Below are positions 1 to 8,494 of a stretch of DNA of 20,131 nt, piece after piece; position 1 is the first letter of the stretch, and the number at the start of each line of letters is the position of its first letter. A program made the position numbers and the translations under genes. Below the pieces are notes generated by a model. It saw nothing but the letters and a program-made list of their open reading frames with translations, was not told where the DNA came from and made no database searches. The DNA is from an uncultured Collinsella sp. (GTDB lineage Bacteria; Actinomycetota; Coriobacteriia; Coriobacteriales; Coriobacteriaceae): NCBI GenBank assembly GCA_902496115.1, contig CABUZK010000032.1, positions 1 through 20,131 on the forward strand. Reading direction: 5' to 3'.

Positions 1-30
1 CGGCCTGAACAATCGTCAATATCGGTCGGA

Positions 31-115
31 GGGGTGGCTTTGTAAAGCCGTTTGTCCCCACCCGCGTAGCGGGTGGTTTAAAGCTGGCCGCTGCGCGGCC
101 AGCAGACTAAAGTCT
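31..115. repeat. Cluster of short palindromes (REP/IS200-end-like)
   Basis: Four inverted repeats lie side by side. They are 36-41/44-49, 58-65/69-76 (8-bp stem, 3-nt loop), 83-91/95-103 (9-bp stem, 3-nt loop) and 104-108/111-115 (5 bp). The CCACCC at 58-63 could instead pair with GGGTGG at 32-37, so two folds compete. Tight runs of GC-rich hairpins like this are known at the ends of IS200/IS605 elements and in REP-type repeats. No transposase is visible in the window, so that link is inference. The cluster lies beyond the terminator of the methyltransferase gene. Confidence 0.55.
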
Positions 116-117
116 TG

Positions 118-144
118 AAAAAAAACCGCCCCAGCGGGGGCGGT
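118..144 (-). terminator. Intrinsic terminator of the methyltransferase operon
   Basis: An 8-bp GC-rich stem (125-132 with 137-144, loop 133-136) is followed on the minus strand by a run of eight T (A118-A125 on the plus strand). It starts 25 bases after the stop codon of the homocysteine S-methyltransferase gene and so ends the regulator-methyltransferase transcript. Confidence 0.85.
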
Positions 145-169
145 GATTCGATACTCCCATTTTCGGGTT

Positions 170-1063
170 CTATATATTGAGCGCATCTGCCATAGCGGCT
201 GTCGTAACCGCCGTGGTTCCGCAGCAGCTGCCTACCATTGCGGCGCCCGCCCGCTTCCACTCGACGCATGCGCGAGCGAAGGCTTCGGGGTCCTCATGCC
301 ACACGGGACCATCCTGTGTCTGAACCGGATTTCCCGCATTGGGACGCACCGTGACGGGAGTAGTCGCCGATGCAACCATCCTGGGCACCGCCGCGTTCGC
401 GGCCGCAAGCGAACAGCAATTAACACCAACCGAGTTTGCGCCGTGTTTTTCGGCGTACAAAACGGCTGCCTCGATGTTGAGGCCATCGCCCAACAGGTCG
501 CCTTTATCGTCAACGACAAAACTCACCAGGACAGGCATACCGTCGGCGGCATCTCGGGCGCCGGCAAGCATGGGCTGCAAATTACGGATAGACGTCACCG
601 TCTCGATCAGCAGACCGTCAACACCAGCATTGAGCAAGGCGTGCGCTTGTTCGCGCGCAATGCCTCGGATTTCACGATACTCGGCAGAGTCCTCGGCAAA
701 CCACTCAATACAAATCGGGCCCATCGAGCCCAGCAGCAGCTGTGGGTGCGCCTGGCGAGCATCGTCGACGGCCCCGCGATTGACCTCCGCCACGGACGGC
801 GCAATCTGGTCGTGCTTGAGGGCATAGCTTGATGCCTGAAAGGTGTTGGTAATGAGCACCTGCGCGCCGGCGGCGACATACAAGCGATGGATACGAGAAA
901 CGGTCTGCGGCTCTGCCAGATTCCAAAACGCCGGTGGAATGTCGGCGGCATCGTACTCACTCAACAGAACACTGCCCATGGGGCCCTGCGCCAACAAGGT
1001 CTCGCTCGACAAGCGGCGCGTAAGTTCCTCGGCACCAAAGCGGTTGTAATAACTCGTATCCAT
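170..1063 (-). CDS. Homocysteine S-methyltransferase family protein
   Basis: This 297-residue protein is a single Hcy-binding barrel. It transfers a methyl group to homocysteine to make methionine, using S-methylmethionine or a related donor, or it serves as the homocysteine half of a split cobalamin methionine synthase. The zinc ligands are visible: Cys216 in VGVNC and the pair Cys280-Cys281 in GSCCGTT. The N-terminal GPMGS (27-31) and the ITNTF segment (71-75) match the family. The length fits MmuM-type enzymes (about 300), and no folate or cobalamin domain follows. The ATG at 1063 has GGGA five bases upstream. It lies 10 bases after a DtxR-like regulator and is probably cotranscribed with it. 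The methyl donor cannot be told from sequence, so no symbol is given. Confidence 0.88.
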   Translation of the reverse strand: MDTSYYNRFGAEELTRRLSSETLLAQGPMGSVLLSEYDAADIPPAFWNLAEPQTVSRIHRLYVAAGAQVLITNTFQASSYALKHDQIAPSVAEVNRGAVDDARQAHPQLLLGSMGPICIEWFAEDSAEYREIRGIAREQAHALLNAGVDGLLIETVTSIRNLQPMLAGARDAADGMPVLVSFVVDDKGDLLGDGLNIEAAVLYAEKHGANSVGVNCCSLAAANAAVPRMVASATTPVTVRPNAGNPVQTQDGPVWHEDPEAFARACVEWKRAGAAMVGSCCGTTAVTTAAMADALNI

Positions 1064-1073
1064 ATATATCCCG

Positions 1074-1496
1074 CTATTCCTCGACGCTGATTCCCTGCTT
1101 TTCGAGATAGGCGAGCCAGCGGTTCATCGTGTCCTCGGATAGAGCATGCTCCATCATGCAGGCCTCGGAATCGGCTCGCTCAAATTCGACACCGAGCTCC
1201 TGAACCAAAAACGTGCGGACCAGACGATGGCGATACCAGATAGCCGAGCCGACCTCGCGCCCACGGTCAGTCAGGATAACTTTGCCGTAGTGAGACTGTT
1301 CGACAAGTTCAGATGCCTTGAGAGCCGAAACCGCCTTGTTGACCGATGCCTTCGAGACGCCAAGGCGCTGTGCGATATCGACCGACCGCACGCCGCCGGT
1401 CTCCCCATCTTCACTTTCGATGCGAACCATGCACTCCAAGTAGTCTTCGTTCGCCACCGTTAGGTGTAGCTCGCGCGAGCTATTTGTCGTATCCAT
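1074..1496 (-). CDS. DtxR/MntR-family metal-dependent repressor
   Basis: This 140-residue regulator has a winged-helix DNA-binding domain (about 15-80, recognition helix near VSKASVNKAVSAL) and a metal-binding dimerisation domain (about 85-130). It lacks the C-terminal SH3-like domain, like MntR (about 142 residues). By alignment from memory, the likely metal ligands are Asp18, Glu21, His90, Cys113, Glu116 and His117. The Asp/Glu pair resembles MntR, while the Cys in EACMMEH resembles DtxR, so manganese or iron preference is uncertain. The ATG at 1496 is preferred because AGAAGGGA sits nine bases upstream. In-frame GTG 1517 and ATG 1502 are alternatives. It precedes the methyltransferase gene by 10 bases and faces pepT across a shared palindrome that may be its operator. 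Confidence 0.88.
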   Translation of the reverse strand: MDTTNSSRELHLTVANEDYLECMVRIESEDGETGGVRSVDIAQRLGVSKASVNKAVSALKASELVEQSHYGKVILTDRGREVGSAIWYRHRLVRTFLVQELGVEFERADSEACMMEHALSEDTMNRWLAYLEKQGISVEE

Positions 1497-1527
1497 GAAC
1501 ATCCGTCCCTTCTGCACTCAATGGCTG

Positions 1528-1556
1528 ATTCTACCCCATCCAAGCGTCGCGGTATG
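1528..1556 (-). promoter_or_regulatory. Candidate promoter of regulator-methyltransferase operon
   Basis: On the minus strand TAGAAT (plus 1528-1533) is a 5/6 match to a sigma-70-type -10 box, about 30 bases before the regulator start. A -35 at 17-bp spacing would fall on 1551-1556, inside the palindrome, and has no good match to TTGACA. Confidence 0.45.
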
Positions 1557-1569
1557 CCGCGGCATACCG
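1550..1569. promoter_or_regulatory. Perfect 20-bp palindrome, candidate operator
   Basis: CGGTATGCCG is followed directly by its reverse complement, with no spacer. It covers the expected -35 position of both the leftward (regulator) and rightward (pepT) promoters. DtxR-family repressors bind palindromes of about 18-20 bp, so the adjacent regulator is the obvious candidate ligand, though the sequence is not a textbook MntR or DtxR box. Confidence 0.65.
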
Positions 1570-1578
1570 TGCTAGAGT
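1570..1578 (+). promoter_or_regulatory. Candidate extended -10 promoter of pepT
   Basis: TGCTAGAGT reads as an extended -10 (TGn plus TAGAGT at 1573-1578), 38 bases before the pepT start codon. The region where a -35 would lie is filled by the 1550-1569 palindrome. Confidence 0.45.
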
Positions 1579-1616
1579 TCTTGTTGCACACGACGACCAA
1601 GATTGGAGCGATCTTT

Positions 1617-2864
1617 ATGGAAAACACCACCACGGACCCCGACGTCCTCGAGCGTTTTTTGCGCTATGTCCAGATCAACACGCAGTCCGAGGATGCCAAC
1701 TGCGACCAGGTGCCGTCGAGCACCGTACAGTTCGACCTTGCCAACGTGCTTGCCGAAGAACTGCGCGAGCTGGGTGCAACCGATGCCCATGTAACCGAAA
1801 ACGCCTATGTCTGCGCGCACATTCCCGCTAGCGCCGGTTCCGAGAATAAGCCCGCCCTGGGCCTGATCGCGCACCTCGATACCACCGAGGTCGCGCCGGG
1901 CGCCGGCGTAGCGCCGCACATCGTGCACTACGATGGCGGCGATCTGGTTTGCGGCATCGTCGACGGCAAGCCCGTGTCCATGAGCACCGCCAAACTTCCT
2001 GCCCTCAACAACCTGGTGGGTGAGGACCTTGTCTGCACCGACGGAACTACGCTGCTGGGCGCCGACGACAAGGCGGGTGTCGCCGAAATCATGGCGCTTG
2101 TCGCACGCATCGCGCAGGATCCCTCCCTGCCCCATCCCACGCTCGGCATTTGCTTCTGCCCGGACGAGGAAATCGGTCACGGTGCCGAGCTGTTGGATAT
2201 CGAGGCCTTCGGCTGCAAGTACGCTTACACGGTCGACGGCGGTCCGGTTGGCGAGCTTGAGTGGGAGTGCTTCAACGCCGCCGAGGCAACCGTTCGCTTT
2301 GAGGGCCAGTCCATTCACCCCGGCGACGCCAAGGGGCGCATGGTCAACGCGGGCAACCTGTTCTGCGACTTCAACGCCCTGCTCCCCTACGAGCAGCGCC
2401 CGGAATACACCGAGGGCTACGAGGGCTTCTATCACCTTGAGGGCGTCTCGGCAACGGTCGACCATGCCACGGCGCGCTATATCGTCCGTGATCACGATGC
2501 CGCCAAGTTCCAGCAGAAACTCGAGCTGATGAATGCCGCCGCCGCACTGCTCAACCAGCGACTGGGCGAGGAGCGCGTAACGGTCGAGATTAAGCAGCAG
2601 TATCGAAATATGGCCAAGATCGTTCGTGACTATCCCGAGCTTATTGATGTTGCCAAGGAAGCCTACCTTGCCTGCGGCGTTGAGCCCCAAGTACTGCCGA
2701 TTCGCGGCGGCACCGACGGCGCACAGCTGTCGTTCCGCGGCCTGCCCTGCCCCAACCTCTCGACAGGCGGCTACTGTTACCACGGCGTCAACGAGTTTGT
2801 CCCGGTCAGCTCGCTCGTCAAGATGACCGACGTCCTGCAGGAGCTCGTCGCCCGTTTCGCATAA
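1617..2864 (+). CDS. pepT: Peptidase T (tripeptide aminopeptidase)
   Basis: A 415-residue cytosolic M20-family di-zinc aminopeptidase that releases the N-terminal residue from tripeptides. The metal-site motifs are in the expected order: His86-x-Asp88 in AHLDTT, GADDK at 148-152, Glu184-Glu185 in PDEEIG, Asp207 in TVDGGP, and His389 in YCYHGVNEF. The dimerisation (lid) domain lies between about 215 and 325, with the typical SIHPGDAKG segment. The length matches the family (about 408-410). The ATG at 1617 is chosen because GGAG sits eight bases upstream and homology starts here. An in-frame upstream ATG at 1521 would run through the palindrome and promoter. It is monocistronic and is followed by a terminator 29 bases downstream. 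Confidence 0.96.
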   Translation: MENTTTDPDVLERFLRYVQINTQSEDANCDQVPSSTVQFDLANVLAEELRELGATDAHVTENAYVCAHIPASAGSENKPALGLIAHLDTTEVAPGAGVAPHIVHYDGGDLVCGIVDGKPVSMSTAKLPALNNLVGEDLVCTDGTTLLGADDKAGVAEIMALVARIAQDPSLPHPTLGICFCPDEEIGHGAELLDIEAFGCKYAYTVDGGPVGELEWECFNAAEATVRFEGQSIHPGDAKGRMVNAGNLFCDFNALLPYEQRPEYTEGYEGFYHLEGVSATVDHATARYIVRDHDAAKFQQKLELMNAAAALLNQRLGEERVTVEIKQQYRNMAKIVRDYPELIDVAKEAYLACGVEPQVLPIRGGTDGAQLSFRGLPCPNLSTGGYCYHGVNEFVPVSSLVKMTDVLQELVARFA

Positions 2865-2893
2865 GACTGGCTGCATGAGCCCAAGAGACGAAT

Positions 2894-2927
2894 CGCCCCG
2901 TCCTCAACCGAGAACGGGGCGTTTTTT
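2894..2927 (+). terminator. Intrinsic terminator of pepT
   Basis: The stem CGCCCCGT (2894-2901) pairs with 2914-2921 around a 12-base loop and is followed by six T (2922-2927). This is a standard rho-independent terminator. Confidence 0.93.
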
Positions 2928-2968
2928 GGTGCAAGAAAAGTAGTCGGCATCGCAGGTTGAGCCAACGT

Positions 2969-3115
2969 CAGCGAGCGACGTCCAGAGCGAACAAGTTGGC
3001 ATGAAAAAGGCAGGGCATTGACCTTCTGGTCATGCCCTGCCTTTTGAATGACAAATTGTCGCCTTGGGCGGCGCGCAGCGTCGAGCCGTTACGCGGGCTG
3101 GTAAGCCCGCGTAAC
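2969..3115 (-). repeat. 147-bp two-hairpin repeat, copy 1
   Basis: This is ungapped-alignable to 18585-18731 with 137 of 147 identical positions. It carries an 18-bp hairpin at 3005-3045 (one bulged base, TTCT loop) and a 12-bp hairpin at 3088-3115 (GGTA loop). They are joined by an almost invariant 42-base linker and flanked by a conserved 36-base segment. On the minus strand it begins one base after the stop codon of the LCP gene. Three of the base pairs in the stems differ from copy 2 by paired, compensating changes. The similarity may extend weakly leftward to about 2961. Confidence 0.92.
3005..3045 (-). terminator. Bidirectional terminator hairpin in repeat copy 1
   Basis: The arm AAAAGGCAGGGCAT (3005-3018) and GACC (3020-3023) pair with 3028-3045 around a TTCT loop, with T3019 bulged. 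The A-tract on one side and T-tract on the other give a U-run in both transcription directions. It would terminate the murA-LCP transcript and could catch readthrough from pepT. Confidence 0.7.
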
Positions 3116-3116
3116 T

Positions 3117-4346
3117 CTAATAGTTGGCTTCGTAGCCGTTGCCGTCACCAGTGGGCTCTTCGTAGTAATCGGAGCCGTCGCTCGAATCGTCGGAATCGTC
3201 CGAGCCACCCGACGAGGTCGCGGTACCGTTTGCGTAGTCGTCAGACGTGTTGTTGTTCAGGTCACCGATCGTAGAGCTGGAACCGTCGGAAAGACCCATG
3301 GTGTTGGGACCCTTGGGATCCTTGCCGGCATCGACGCGCTCCATCATTTCCTTGAGCTCGTCCTCGTAGACAAAGACGTAGCTCACACCGTCGATCATGG
3401 TGCTGTCGTCGGCGTACGAGGGCAGGTTGGCCGAGTAGATACCGTCGACATCAATACCGCGCATGGCGTTGACCGTAGCCACGATATCCTGAACGCTCAT
3501 ATCGGTTACGAGCATATCGGACAGCGAATTAACCAGGCCAAAGATCTTTGTGGCATCGAAGTTATTGAGAATCTGGTTGGCAAGGGCGCCAAGCACCTGA
3601 CGCTGGTGGCGCATGCGCGTGTAATCGCCGTCGGCATAGGTGTAGCGGCAGCGGGCATAGGTAAGGGCGGTGGCACCGTCCATATGCTGCTGGCCAGCGG
3701 TAATCTTAATATCCAGGTGCTCGGGGTCGTCAACATCATCGGTTGCGTTAATGTCGATACCGCCAACCGAATCAATCAGCGCCTGCATACCGTCGAAGCT
3801 GACCTCGGCATAGTGGGAAATCTGAACACCGCACAGCTCGTTGACCGCCTCGACCATGGCCTCGGCGCCGCCAACGGTATGGCAGGCGTTGATCTTCATG
3901 GTCTCGCCCTTGTACTCGACCTTGGTGTCGCGCGGAACGGAAATGAGCGTCGCCTGTTTTTGCGTGGGGTCGATGCGTGCCAGGATAATCGAGTCGGCAC
4001 GATACGTATCCTCGCCCGGACGGCCGTCGGTGCCAAGAAGCAGCACGTAGAACGGATCCTTTGCCTCATCGGTGTCAACCAGAACCCGACGCAGATTGTC
4101 GGTAATGACATTAGAATCGCCGAGCTTGCCCATAATGGTGGCAAACCACAGGCCGGCAGCGGTAGTGGCACTCAGCAGCACGCCAAGCACGACAATGAGC
4201 GCGACGTGACGAATCGTGTGGCTACGGCGACGTTGACGAGCGCGCTCGGAATAGCGAGCCACGTTATCGCGACTGTAGATCTTGGCCTGCGCACCAGTTG
4301 AGGGTCTTCGGGTGGTGGTATCCGCGAGGGGTTTTTTATTAAACAT
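3117..4346 (-). CDS. LytR-CpsA-Psr (LCP) family cell-wall glycopolymer ligase
   Basis: A 409-residue membrane-anchored protein. It has a basic cytoplasmic N-terminus (1-47), one transmembrane helix (about 48-70) and an extracellular LCP domain (about 98-290). Conserved residues are visible: LLLGTDGRPG (103-111), RADS (116-119), SVPRDT (136-141) and the Arg-rich YTRMRHQRQ (242-250). LCP proteins transfer polyprenyl-linked polymers such as teichoic-acid-like or capsular chains to peptidoglycan. The last 55 residues or so are rich in Ser, Asp, Gly and Asn and look unstructured. The ATG at 4346 is preferred, with CAGG seven bases upstream. A TTG at 4352 is possible but badly spaced. It follows murA by 12 bases, so the two form a cell-wall operon. 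The substrate polymer is not deducible. Confidence 0.92.
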   Translation of the reverse strand: MFNKKPLADTTTRRPSTGAQAKIYSRDNVARYSERARQRRRSHTIRHVALIVVLGVLLSATTAAGLWFATIMGKLGDSNVITDNLRRVLVDTDEAKDPFYVLLLGTDGRPGEDTYRADSIILARIDPTQKQATLISVPRDTKVEYKGETMKINACHTVGGAEAMVEAVNELCGVQISHYAEVSFDGMQALIDSVGGIDINATDDVDDPEHLDIKITAGQQHMDGATALTYARCRYTYADGDYTRMRHQRQVLGALANQILNNFDATKIFGLVNSLSDMLVTDMSVQDIVATVNAMRGIDVDGIYSANLPSYADDSTMIDGVSYVFVYEDELKEMMERVDAGKDPKGPNTMGLSDGSSSTIGDLNNNTSDDYANGTATSSGGSDDSDDSSDGSDYYEEPTGDGNGYEANY

Positions 4347-4358
4347 AGGCAACCTGTA

Positions 4359-5642
4359 TTAGTAGATGACGGGATCGGGGACGGTAGCATGCTCGACATG
4401 CGCGCCAAGCGCCTGCAGCTTTTCGACAAACCGCTCGTAGCCGCGCTTGATGTGATGGATGGCCGAAACCTCGGTCGTCCCGTCGGCGATCAAGCCCGCT
4501 ACGACGAGGGCCGCTCCGCCACGCAGATCGGGCGAGGTAACCTGTGCACCCGAGAAGCCCTTGACGCCATGAATCATGGCATGATGGCTCTCGATACGAA
4601 TGTCGGCACCCATGCGCACCAGCTCAGAGGCAAACATAAAGCGATTCTCGAAGATGTTCTCGGTGATAACGGAGCTACCATCGGCAAGGGCGGAGAGCAC
4701 CATAATCTGCGCCTGCATGTCCGTCGGGAAGCCGGGGAACGGAAGCGTCTGGATGTCGACCGGCTTGATACGCTCGGCACGGTTTACATGGACGCCATCC
4801 TCGACGCGCTCGCAGTCGATACCCATGAGCTCCATCTTCTTGAGTACCATGCCCAAGTGAATGGGGCAAAAACCCGTGACGTCGACACCGCGATCGTCGG
4901 CCATCAACGCACCGGCGACGATAAAGGTGCCGGCCTCGATGCGGTCGCCCACTACGCGATGGGTAACGGGATGCAGCTCTTCCACGCCCTCGATGGTCAC
5001 GACAGGCGTACCGGCGCCGACAATCTTAGCGCCCATCTCGTTGAGCATGTTGGCGAGATCGACGATCTCGGGCTCGCGGGCGGCATTGTCGATAACCGTG
5101 GTACCCTTCGCGCGCACGGATGCCATAATGAGGTTCTCGGTCGCACCGACACTGGCGAACTCGAGCGTGACGGTGGTACCGCGCAGACCTTGGGGCGCAT
5201 TAGCGTTGATGTAACCGTGGGCGGTATCGAACTCAACGCCCAGGGCCTCGAGACCAAGAATGTGCATATCGATCTTGCGAGCACCCAGGTTGCAGCCGCC
5301 CGGCATGGCGATCTTGGCGCGATGGAAGCGACCCAGCAGGGGTCCCATCACGGCTGTGGAAGCACGCATCTTGGCAACGAGCTCGTAGGGGGCCTCCCAA
5401 GAATCGACCTGAGAGGTATCAATCTCGAGCGTGTGCTCGTCGAGAACATCGATCGTAGCGCCCATGCCCTTGAGCACCTTGCCCATCACGTGGACATCGG
5501 AAATATCGGGCACGTTCTGCAGCGTCGTCTTGCCCGGCGCCAGAAGCGTTGCCGCCATGAGTTTGAGTGCGGAGTTCTTGGCGCCCGAAACGGGCACGGA
5601 GCCTCCGATGGCGTGGCCACCCTCAACGCGGATAATATCCAA
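4359..5642 (-). CDS. murA: UDP-N-acetylglucosamine 1-carboxyvinyltransferase (MurA)
   Basis: A 427-residue cytosolic enzyme that transfers enolpyruvate from PEP to UDP-GlcNAc, the first committed step of peptidoglycan synthesis. The N-terminal SGAKNSALKLMAATLL carries the substrate-binding Lys22. The catalytic Cys117 sits in MPGGCNLGARKID. Cys rather than Asp at this place implies sensitivity to fosfomycin. The length fits the family (about 420). The start is a TTG at 5642 with GAAAGGG seven to eight bases upstream. A strong terminator-like hairpin ends only 13 bases before the start codon, leaving no room for a promoter between them. The position after atpC is shared with actinobacteria and Bacillus. 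Confidence 0.97.
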   Translation of the reverse strand: MDIIRVEGGHAIGGSVPVSGAKNSALKLMAATLLAPGKTTLQNVPDISDVHVMGKVLKGMGATIDVLDEHTLEIDTSQVDSWEAPYELVAKMRASTAVMGPLLGRFHRAKIAMPGGCNLGARKIDMHILGLEALGVEFDTAHGYINANAPQGLRGTTVTLEFASVGATENLIMASVRAKGTTVIDNAAREPEIVDLANMLNEMGAKIVGAGTPVVTIEGVEELHPVTHRVVGDRIEAGTFIVAGALMADDRGVDVTGFCPIHLGMVLKKMELMGIDCERVEDGVHVNRAERIKPVDIQTLPFPGFPTDMQAQIMVLSALADGSSVITENIFENRFMFASELVRMGADIRIESHHAMIHGVKGFSGAQVTSPDLRGGAALVVAGLIADGTTEVSAIHHIKRGYERFVEKLQALGAHVEHATVPDPVIY

Positions 5643-5655
5643 GGTCTACCCTTTC

Positions 5656-5694
5656 AAAAAGCATGCCCGGGATGGCTGGGCCATCCCGGGCATG
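5656..5694 (-). terminator. Terminator or attenuator hairpin between atpC and murA
   Basis: A perfect 14-bp stem (5662-5675 with 5681-5694, loop 5676-5680) is followed on the minus strand by five T (A5656-A5660). It has the form of an intrinsic terminator for the ATP synthase operon. The T-run merges with the murA ribosome-binding site, so it also lies in the murA leader. Confidence 0.85.
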
Positions 5695-5730
5695 ATGTGT
5701 TCGCAAATGGTCGAACGCTAAATCGTTTGA

Positions 5731-6123
5731 CTATTGGGCAAGCTTGAGCTTACACCATGCGATTTCATTATAGAGGTAGGCGCGGCGTGCATCATCCTCC
5801 GACAAATTACCCAGCTTCTCTTCAAAACCTTGAATATCAGCTTTAAGCTTGTCGGCATCGACGGTCGCCAAATCGCAAGCGCGCTCGGCGAGAACGGTCA
5901 CGACATCGTCCGCAACCTGGGCATAGCCGCCGGCCACGGCAAACGTGTGGTCGACAGTGCCCATGGCCTTATCGGAAACGCGAACGTAACCGCGGTCGAT
6001 CGTGCAGATCTCGCTGGAGTGAGCAGGCAGAACGCCAAACTCGCCATCCGTGGACGGAATCGACACAAACGCAGCGTCGCCCTCATAGGCGCAGCTCACG
6101 GGGCACACGATGCGGATACGCAT
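5731..6123 (-). CDS. atpC: F1Fo ATP synthase epsilon subunit
   Basis: A 130-residue central-stalk subunit that couples rotation to catalysis and can inhibit ATP hydrolysis. The N-terminal beta-sandwich (about 1-85) contains the family motif GEFGVLPAH (27-35), and a C-terminal helical hairpin (about 86-130) follows. The length is normal (about 130-140). It is the last gene of the atp operon, starting three bases after the atpD stop codon with ATG at 6123. A strong hairpin with a T-run follows 36 bases after its stop codon. Confidence 0.95.
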   Translation of the reverse strand: MRIRIVCPVSCAYEGDAAFVSIPSTDGEFGVLPAHSSEICTIDRGYVRVSDKAMGTVDHTFAVAGGYAQVADDVVTVLAERACDLATVDADKLKADIQGFEEKLGNLSEDDARRAYLYNEIAWCKLKLAQ

Positions 6124-6126
6124 AAC

Positions 6127-7580
<1,454 letters not shown>

Positions 7581-7581
<1 letters not shown>

Positions 7582-8489
7582 TACTGTTCCTCCAATGCTG
7601 AGGCTCCGCCGACGATCTCGTTAATCTCGGTCGTGATCGAAGCCTGGCGCACGCGACTATACGTGCGGGTAAGGGTCGAGATGATCGCGGTGGCGTTTTC
7701 CGTCGCGGAGTGCATGGCCTTGCGGCGTGCACCCTGCTCGGCAGCCGCCGAATCGATCAGGGCCTGGTAGATGACCGTCAGGATATAAGACGGCACAAGC
7801 TTGCCGAGAACATGCTCGGGAGAGGGCACGAACTCGAACGTGGACGAGATGCGCTTAGGGGCGTCGGTCTCGTTCTTACGCGGACCGTGGGCCATAGCGA
7901 TCATCTCGGGGTCGAGCGGCAACAGATGCTCGACGCGAAGCTCCTGATCCACGCGGTTCTTGGCGTGGTGGTAGACAAGCTCGACACGGTCAAGCTCACC
8001 GGCACGATACGCATCGCAGATATGAGAGGAGATCATGCGGGCCTGGTTGAAATCGGGCTCAGAGGAGTTGCCCTCAAAGTGCATGACGACGTTTGCGCGG
8101 TCACGGAAATACGTGGCCGGTTTGCGCCCACACGCGATGATCTCGCACTCGATGCCGTCGTTCGCCCAAGAAGCGGCGAGCTTTTCGGCCGTGCGCTCCA
8201 CCGTCGTATTGAAACCGCCGGCAAGGCCGCGGTCCGAGGCAATAACGACAATCAGGCCATGCTTGACGCTCTCATGCTTCTGCAGCATGGGATCGGTGCC
8301 CGAACAGGAGGCGTCGCCGGCGACCGTCAACATGACGTCGGTCAGCGCCTCCTTATAGGGCTCGGCCTGCTTGGAGCGATCGAGGGCACGACGAATCTTG
8401 GCCGTAGAGACCATCTCCATCGTGCGCGTGATCTGCTTGGTCGTGGTAACCGAGGAGATTCGCTTCTTAATGTCGCGAAGGTTGGCCAT
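7581..8489 (-). CDS. atpG: F1Fo ATP synthase gamma subunit
   Basis: The 302-residue rotor shaft of F1. The conserved N-terminal coiled-coil helix is evident in RDIKKRISSVTTTKQITRTM, and the C-terminal helix in RRKAMHSATENATAII. The length is slightly above the usual 285-290. The start is ATG 8489 with AGAGGAGA about 11 bases upstream, five bases after the atpA stop codon. The stop codon overlaps the atpD start. Confidence 0.97.
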
Positions 8490-8494
8490 AGGGC

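Noticed and set aside
31..144. A CRISPR array, suggested by several palindromes in a row
   Set aside because: The palindromes differ from one another and there are no constant repeats separated by equal spacers.
1572..2876. A 434-codon open frame on the minus strand opposite pepT
   Set aside because: The plus strand encodes an intact peptidase T with all its metal-site motifs, so the antisense frame is a codon-bias shadow.
3032..3274. A small open frame running from repeat copy 1 into the LCP 3' end, with a similar frame start in copy 2
   Set aside because: Its start lies in the hairpin arm with no ribosome-binding site, and the frames diverge immediately outside the repeat. The substitution pattern fits RNA/DNA pairing, not coding.
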